From positions 21,014-85,013 of the forward strand of contig JAUIAH010000035.1 in NCBI GenBank assembly GCA_030425385.1: 64,000 bases of DNA. The letters are read 5' to 3'. The position numbers and the translations under genes are program-made. The stretch comes from Verrucomicrobiia bacterium (lineage in GTDB: Bacteria > Verrucomicrobiota > Verrucomicrobiia > Verrucomicrobiales > DEV007). The notes below the pieces were generated by a model, which saw nothing but the letters and a program-made list of their open reading frames with translations, was not told where the DNA came from and searched no databases. This document shows positions 61,438-64,000 of the stretch, piece after piece (the first letter of the stretch is position 1; each line of letters starts with the position of its first letter).

Positions 61438-62622
61438 ATGCATCCAACACTACCATTATTTGTCACAGCTGTCATTTGTACGGTCTCGGTGTCTCCATCT
61501 TATGGCGACGAACCGGGCGGGCGATTCGCTGAAGAGATTACGAAAGCCCTTACTGCAGATCAGGGGGTCAAGGCGGATAAGATCAATGTCAGGTCCACCA
61601 GTGGTATCGTCACACTCTCTGGAGAAGTGGATAGTTTCCTTCAAAAGCGGCGAGCTGGTGCGATTGTGAAGCAGTCCAATGCGGTTCGTTCGTTGATTAA
61701 CGACATACACGTCAAGCCCGGTCCTAAGAGCGATGCCATGATCAAAGAACACGTCGAGGCAGCCCTTCTCTACAATAACGAGATCGCTACGCAGAGGATC
61801 GAGGTGGGTGTTGAGGATGGCGTCGTCACCTTATCGGGGATCGCCTTTGGATGGGCTCATCGCAACAAGGCCGAACGGGAAGGTGGGGCTGTGAGCGGGG
61901 TCATTGAGGTCGTCAACCAATTGGAAGTGAAGTGGGATGCAGAACGCTCCGACAAGGCCATCCGTGAACACATTGAGAATCTCTACCGCCATGACATCCG
62001 CCTGCTCGGCAGTCGAATCACGGTAAGCGTGAATGAGGGCGAGGTCGTCCTCGCTGGCAACGTGGAGTCGCTTGAGATGCGAGACTTGGCTTATGATCTC
62101 GCTTGGGTCACCGCTGTGACCAGTGTGGAATCCGGTGGCCTCGCGGTTGCAACGCACGACTCTGCTTCACCAGACGGCCGCACGGTTGATGATGCCTCCA
62201 TCGCGAAGACGATTGGCATGGCTCTGAATGTCGATAACCGGGTCGATTCTGCTCCAATCACGGTGCAGTCGGAGGACGGTGTCGTCACGTTGGCGGGACA
62301 GGTTCCCAATCTTCTTTCCAAAGAAGCGGCTGAGCAGGTGGCGCGCGACACCATTGGCGTGACCGATGTGCGCAATGATCTGATGGTGAAGGCAGAGGGC
62401 GAGCGTGATGATGAAGCTATCAGAGACGCGATCGTCGCCGCCTTCCAACGCCATCCTGACATTGAAGCCTATGAGATTACGGTTAGAGTATCCAATGGGG
62501 CGGTCACGCTCTCGGGTGAGGTTCATTCTCAATATGATCTCCTACAAGCCCGCACGGTGGCGGCAGCCGCAGCGGGCGTCGATGAGGTGACCAATCATTT
62601 GGACGTTACCACCTCTCTGTGA
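61438..62622 (+). CDS. Secreted protein of five BON domains
   Basis: 394 residues: signal (MHPTLPLFVTAVICTVSVS) and five BON repeats of ~70 residues, each with the pattern 'V..G.VTLSG.V': INVRSTSGIVTLSGEVDSFL (about 50), IEVGVEDGVVTLSGIAFGW (about 125), ITVSVNEGEVVLAGNVESLE (about 195), ITVQSEDGVVTLAGQVPNLL (about 275), ITVRVSNGAVTLSGEVHSQY (about 350). OsmY-like proteins use BON domains to bind membranes; five copies is more than OsmY's two. It is adjacent to a BON-MscS gene. Confidence 0.92.
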   Translation: MHPTLPLFVTAVICTVSVSPSYGDEPGGRFAEEITKALTADQGVKADKINVRSTSGIVTLSGEVDSFLQKRRAGAIVKQSNAVRSLINDIHVKPGPKSDAMIKEHVEAALLYNNEIATQRIEVGVEDGVVTLSGIAFGWAHRNKAEREGGAVSGVIEVVNQLEVKWDAERSDKAIREHIENLYRHDIRLLGSRITVSVNEGEVVLAGNVESLEMRDLAYDLAWVTAVTSVESGGLAVATHDSASPDGRTVDDASIAKTIGMALNVDNRVDSAPITVQSEDGVVTLAGQVPNLLSKEAAEQVARDTIGVTDVRNDLMVKAEGERDDEAIRDAIVAAFQRHPDIEAYEITVRVSNGAVTLSGEVHSQYDLLQARTVAAAAAGVDEVTNHLDVTTSL

Positions 62623-62689
62623 GGATCTGCTGCCGCTGCCATGACACAAGGGTCTTGTGAAATGGCGGCATTTCAGGCGAAACTCCTCG

Positions 62690-63862
62690 ATGCCCGTTTC
62701 CCCTGCGCCTCGTTCGGTCGCCCTGCTCATCGAAACATCCAATCGTTATAGCCGCGAACTGCTGCATGGGATCCGTGCCTACGTGCAGGAGGGGCGCGAC
62801 TGGGCGGTGCACCTTACCGAGCACGGGAGGGGCGATCATCCACCAAGGTGGTTGCGGCGTTGGGACGGAAATGGCATCATTGCCAGGATTGAGAACCGCC
62901 GGATCGAGTCAGCGGTACGGGCCAAAGGCCTGCCTGTGGTCAGTGTGAGTGCCTCTGGCCTGGCGCGGGACCTTCCCACGGTGATCAGCGATAGTCAGGC
63001 GGTCGCCACGCTTGCGGCGGAACATTTGATTGCACGCGGGTTCCGGTCCTTCGCTTATTGTGGTGATGCGCGCTTTGCATGGTCTACCGAGCACGGACGC
63101 CATTTCTCTCGGGCCTTGGAGTCTCACGGGTTTTCCTGTCAATACTTCCGCTCGCTCAAGAAAGACAGCGCCAATTGGCTCGCGGAGCATCATAAACTGG
63201 CGACTTGGCTATCGGCGCTGCCGAAACCCGTGGGCGTGATGACGTGTTATGACATCCGTGGGCAGCAGGTGCTCGACGTGTGTCGCCATCTCAAGATTGC
63301 TGTGCCTGACGAGGTTGGTGTGATCGGGCAGCACGACGATCACCTCCTCTGCGAACTGTGCGATCCGCCTCTCTCAAGCGTGATCCCCAACCCACGGCGC
63401 GCGGGGTATCAAGCGGCGCTCTTGTTAGACCGGATGATGGAAGGGAAACGGGTCGCCCCCAAGACCTATCCGATCCAGCCTCGCGGGGTAGCGATCCGGC
63501 GATCGACCGATCTCGTGGCCGTTGACGATCCCGTCATTGCCCAGGCTGCCAGGTTCATACAGCAACATGCCGTTGATGGCATTCGGGTGGCTGATGTGCT
63601 CGCATCCACCCCACTCTCGCGGACCGCCCTGGAGCGCGGCTTTCAGAGGCATCTCAAGCGCTCGCCCTACGAGATGATCCAGCAGATCCGCTTTGAGAAG
63701 GCTGAAATGCTCTTGCGGGAATCCACGCTGCCCATGGCTGCTATTGCCGAGCAGGCGGGATTTCTCACGGCGGAATACCTGAGCGCGCGCTTCAAGGAGC
63801 GCTTCGGGATCAGTCCGAAGGGGTATCGCCAACGCCATCGTTCCCAGGACGCCACTGCATAG
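62690..63862 (+). CDS. XylR-type transcriptional regulator (LacI-like sensor + AraC HTH)
   Basis: 390 residues from ATG 62690. The N-terminal periplasmic-binding-protein-like sensor (about 8-270) has VALLIETSNRYSRELLHGI, HLIARGFRSFAYCGDARFAW, GVMTCYDIRGQQVLDVCRHL and VPDEVGVIGQHDDHLLCEL, the known XylR pattern. The C-terminal AraC region has two HTHs (VDGIRVADVLASTPLSRTAL and MAAIAEQAGFLTAEYLSARF), ending FGISPKGYR. Such regulators respond to xylose or related sugars. The target operon is presumably beyond the window's right edge, near the palindrome at 63875. Confidence 0.92.
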   Translation: MPVSPAPRSVALLIETSNRYSRELLHGIRAYVQEGRDWAVHLTEHGRGDHPPRWLRRWDGNGIIARIENRRIESAVRAKGLPVVSVSASGLARDLPTVISDSQAVATLAAEHLIARGFRSFAYCGDARFAWSTEHGRHFSRALESHGFSCQYFRSLKKDSANWLAEHHKLATWLSALPKPVGVMTCYDIRGQQVLDVCRHLKIAVPDEVGVIGQHDDHLLCELCDPPLSSVIPNPRRAGYQAALLLDRMMEGKRVAPKTYPIQPRGVAIRRSTDLVAVDDPVIAQAARFIQQHAVDGIRVADVLASTPLSRTALERGFQRHLKRSPYEMIQQIRFEKAEMLLRESTLPMAAIAEQAGFLTAEYLSARFKERFGISPKGYRQRHRSQDATA

Positions 63863-63874
63863 CGGGAATTTAAA

Positions 63875-63899
63875 CGCATTTTACCCCCTTTGAAATGCG
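63875..63899. promoter_or_regulatory. Palindrome downstream of the xylR-type gene, putative operator
   Basis: CGCATTT and AAATGCG match perfectly around an 11-bp spacer (TACCCCCTTTG), 12 bp after the regulator's stop. A two-arm site of this spacing suits a dimeric AraC/LacI-type regulator. The adjacent AT-rich text (CCCTATAAAACAAGG) could be a promoter for the next gene. Confidence 0.45.
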
Positions 63900-63959
63900 G
63901 TTATTGATGCCGATACCCTATAAAACAAGGCCCGTTCGGCTATTCGCAAATTTCAAGCT

Positions 63960-63977
63960 GGTGGCTACACAGCCACC
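63960..63977. other. Short hairpin near the right window edge
   Basis: GGTGGCT-ACAC-AGCCACC is a 7-bp perfect stem with a 4-nt loop. Without the following sequence its role (leader hairpin, terminator or operator) cannot be decided. Confidence 0.35.
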
Positions 63978-64000
63978 TGCAAGAGGTCAAGGATTTGAGC

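Noticed and set aside
1..64000. GTTAG/CTAAC as a DNA-uptake or Chi-like signal
   Set aside because: A rough composition estimate expects about as many copies as seen, and both strands carry it; only its codon context is noteworthy.

Overview
The window looks like a chromosomal segment of a Verrucomicrobiota bacterium; this is inferred from gene content, as no rRNA is present. Pointers are two DUF1501 proteins (one paired with a PSD1-type cytochrome/DUF1549/DUF1553 protein), an S1 sulfatase beside a LamG-rich secreted giant, a PL11-type rhamnogalacturonan lyase, a XylR-type regulator, CotH and EF-hand proteins, a GspC-like 'IWKRNPF' protein, a W/DP/AA-repeat protein, and ECF sigma factors with membrane-protein partners or C-terminal extensions. 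No CRISPR array, tRNA, rRNA, prophage or intact insertion sequence was seen.

Layout. 0-5 kb: a membrane protein running off the left edge, a secreted propeller-like protein, a transposase remnant, and an ECF-sigma operon with two ATGA overlaps. 5-7.3 kb: EamA transporter plus DUF1501. 7.6-14 kb: a vanadium haloperoxidase with all expected vanadate ligands, then an ECF-sigma cassette flanked by a ~108-bp imperfect direct repeat, acylphosphatase, and a peptidase-like protein with a destroyed HExxH. 14-17.5 kb: small proteins, an OB-fold/nuclease-like protein and a Deg protease. 17.7-25 kb: rhamnogalacturonan lyase, LamG giant and sulfatase, all leftward. 25-29 kb: a very long CRTAC1/ASPIC-UnbV/thioredoxin/TPR protein with one in-frame TGA followed by a bacterial SECIS-like hairpin, the most interesting object here and a candidate selenoprotein. 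29-37 kb: HTH protein, a two-component system divergent from CotH and EF-hand genes, and two envelope proteins. 37-42 kb: DUF1501/PSD1 pair and a cyclase-family hydrolase. 42-50 kb: a secreted protein followed by a leftward acid-sugar cluster (MFS transporter, Gfo/Idh/MocA dehydrogenase, DUF1537 kinase, isopropylmalate/tartrate-type dehydrogenase). 50-53 kb: DNA ligase and its MBL-fold exonuclease, then the scar of a probable heme-oxygenase/bacteriophytochrome operon. 53-62.6 kb: a putative glycosidase, then an envelope-stress set (cardiolipin synthase, CsbD, App1-like phosphatase, hydrolase, Asp/Val-rich lipoprotein, DUF1328 protein, MscS with BON domain, five-BON protein). 62.7-64 kb: XylR-type regulator followed by a palindrome that may be its operator.

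Together the genes suggest a saprophyte that degrades sulfated and rhamnose-rich polysaccharides with secreted enzymes, feeds released acid sugars through a kinase/dehydrogenase route, and carries a large envelope-maintenance repertoire. All functions are read from sequence motifs and remembered family patterns; no database search was possible.
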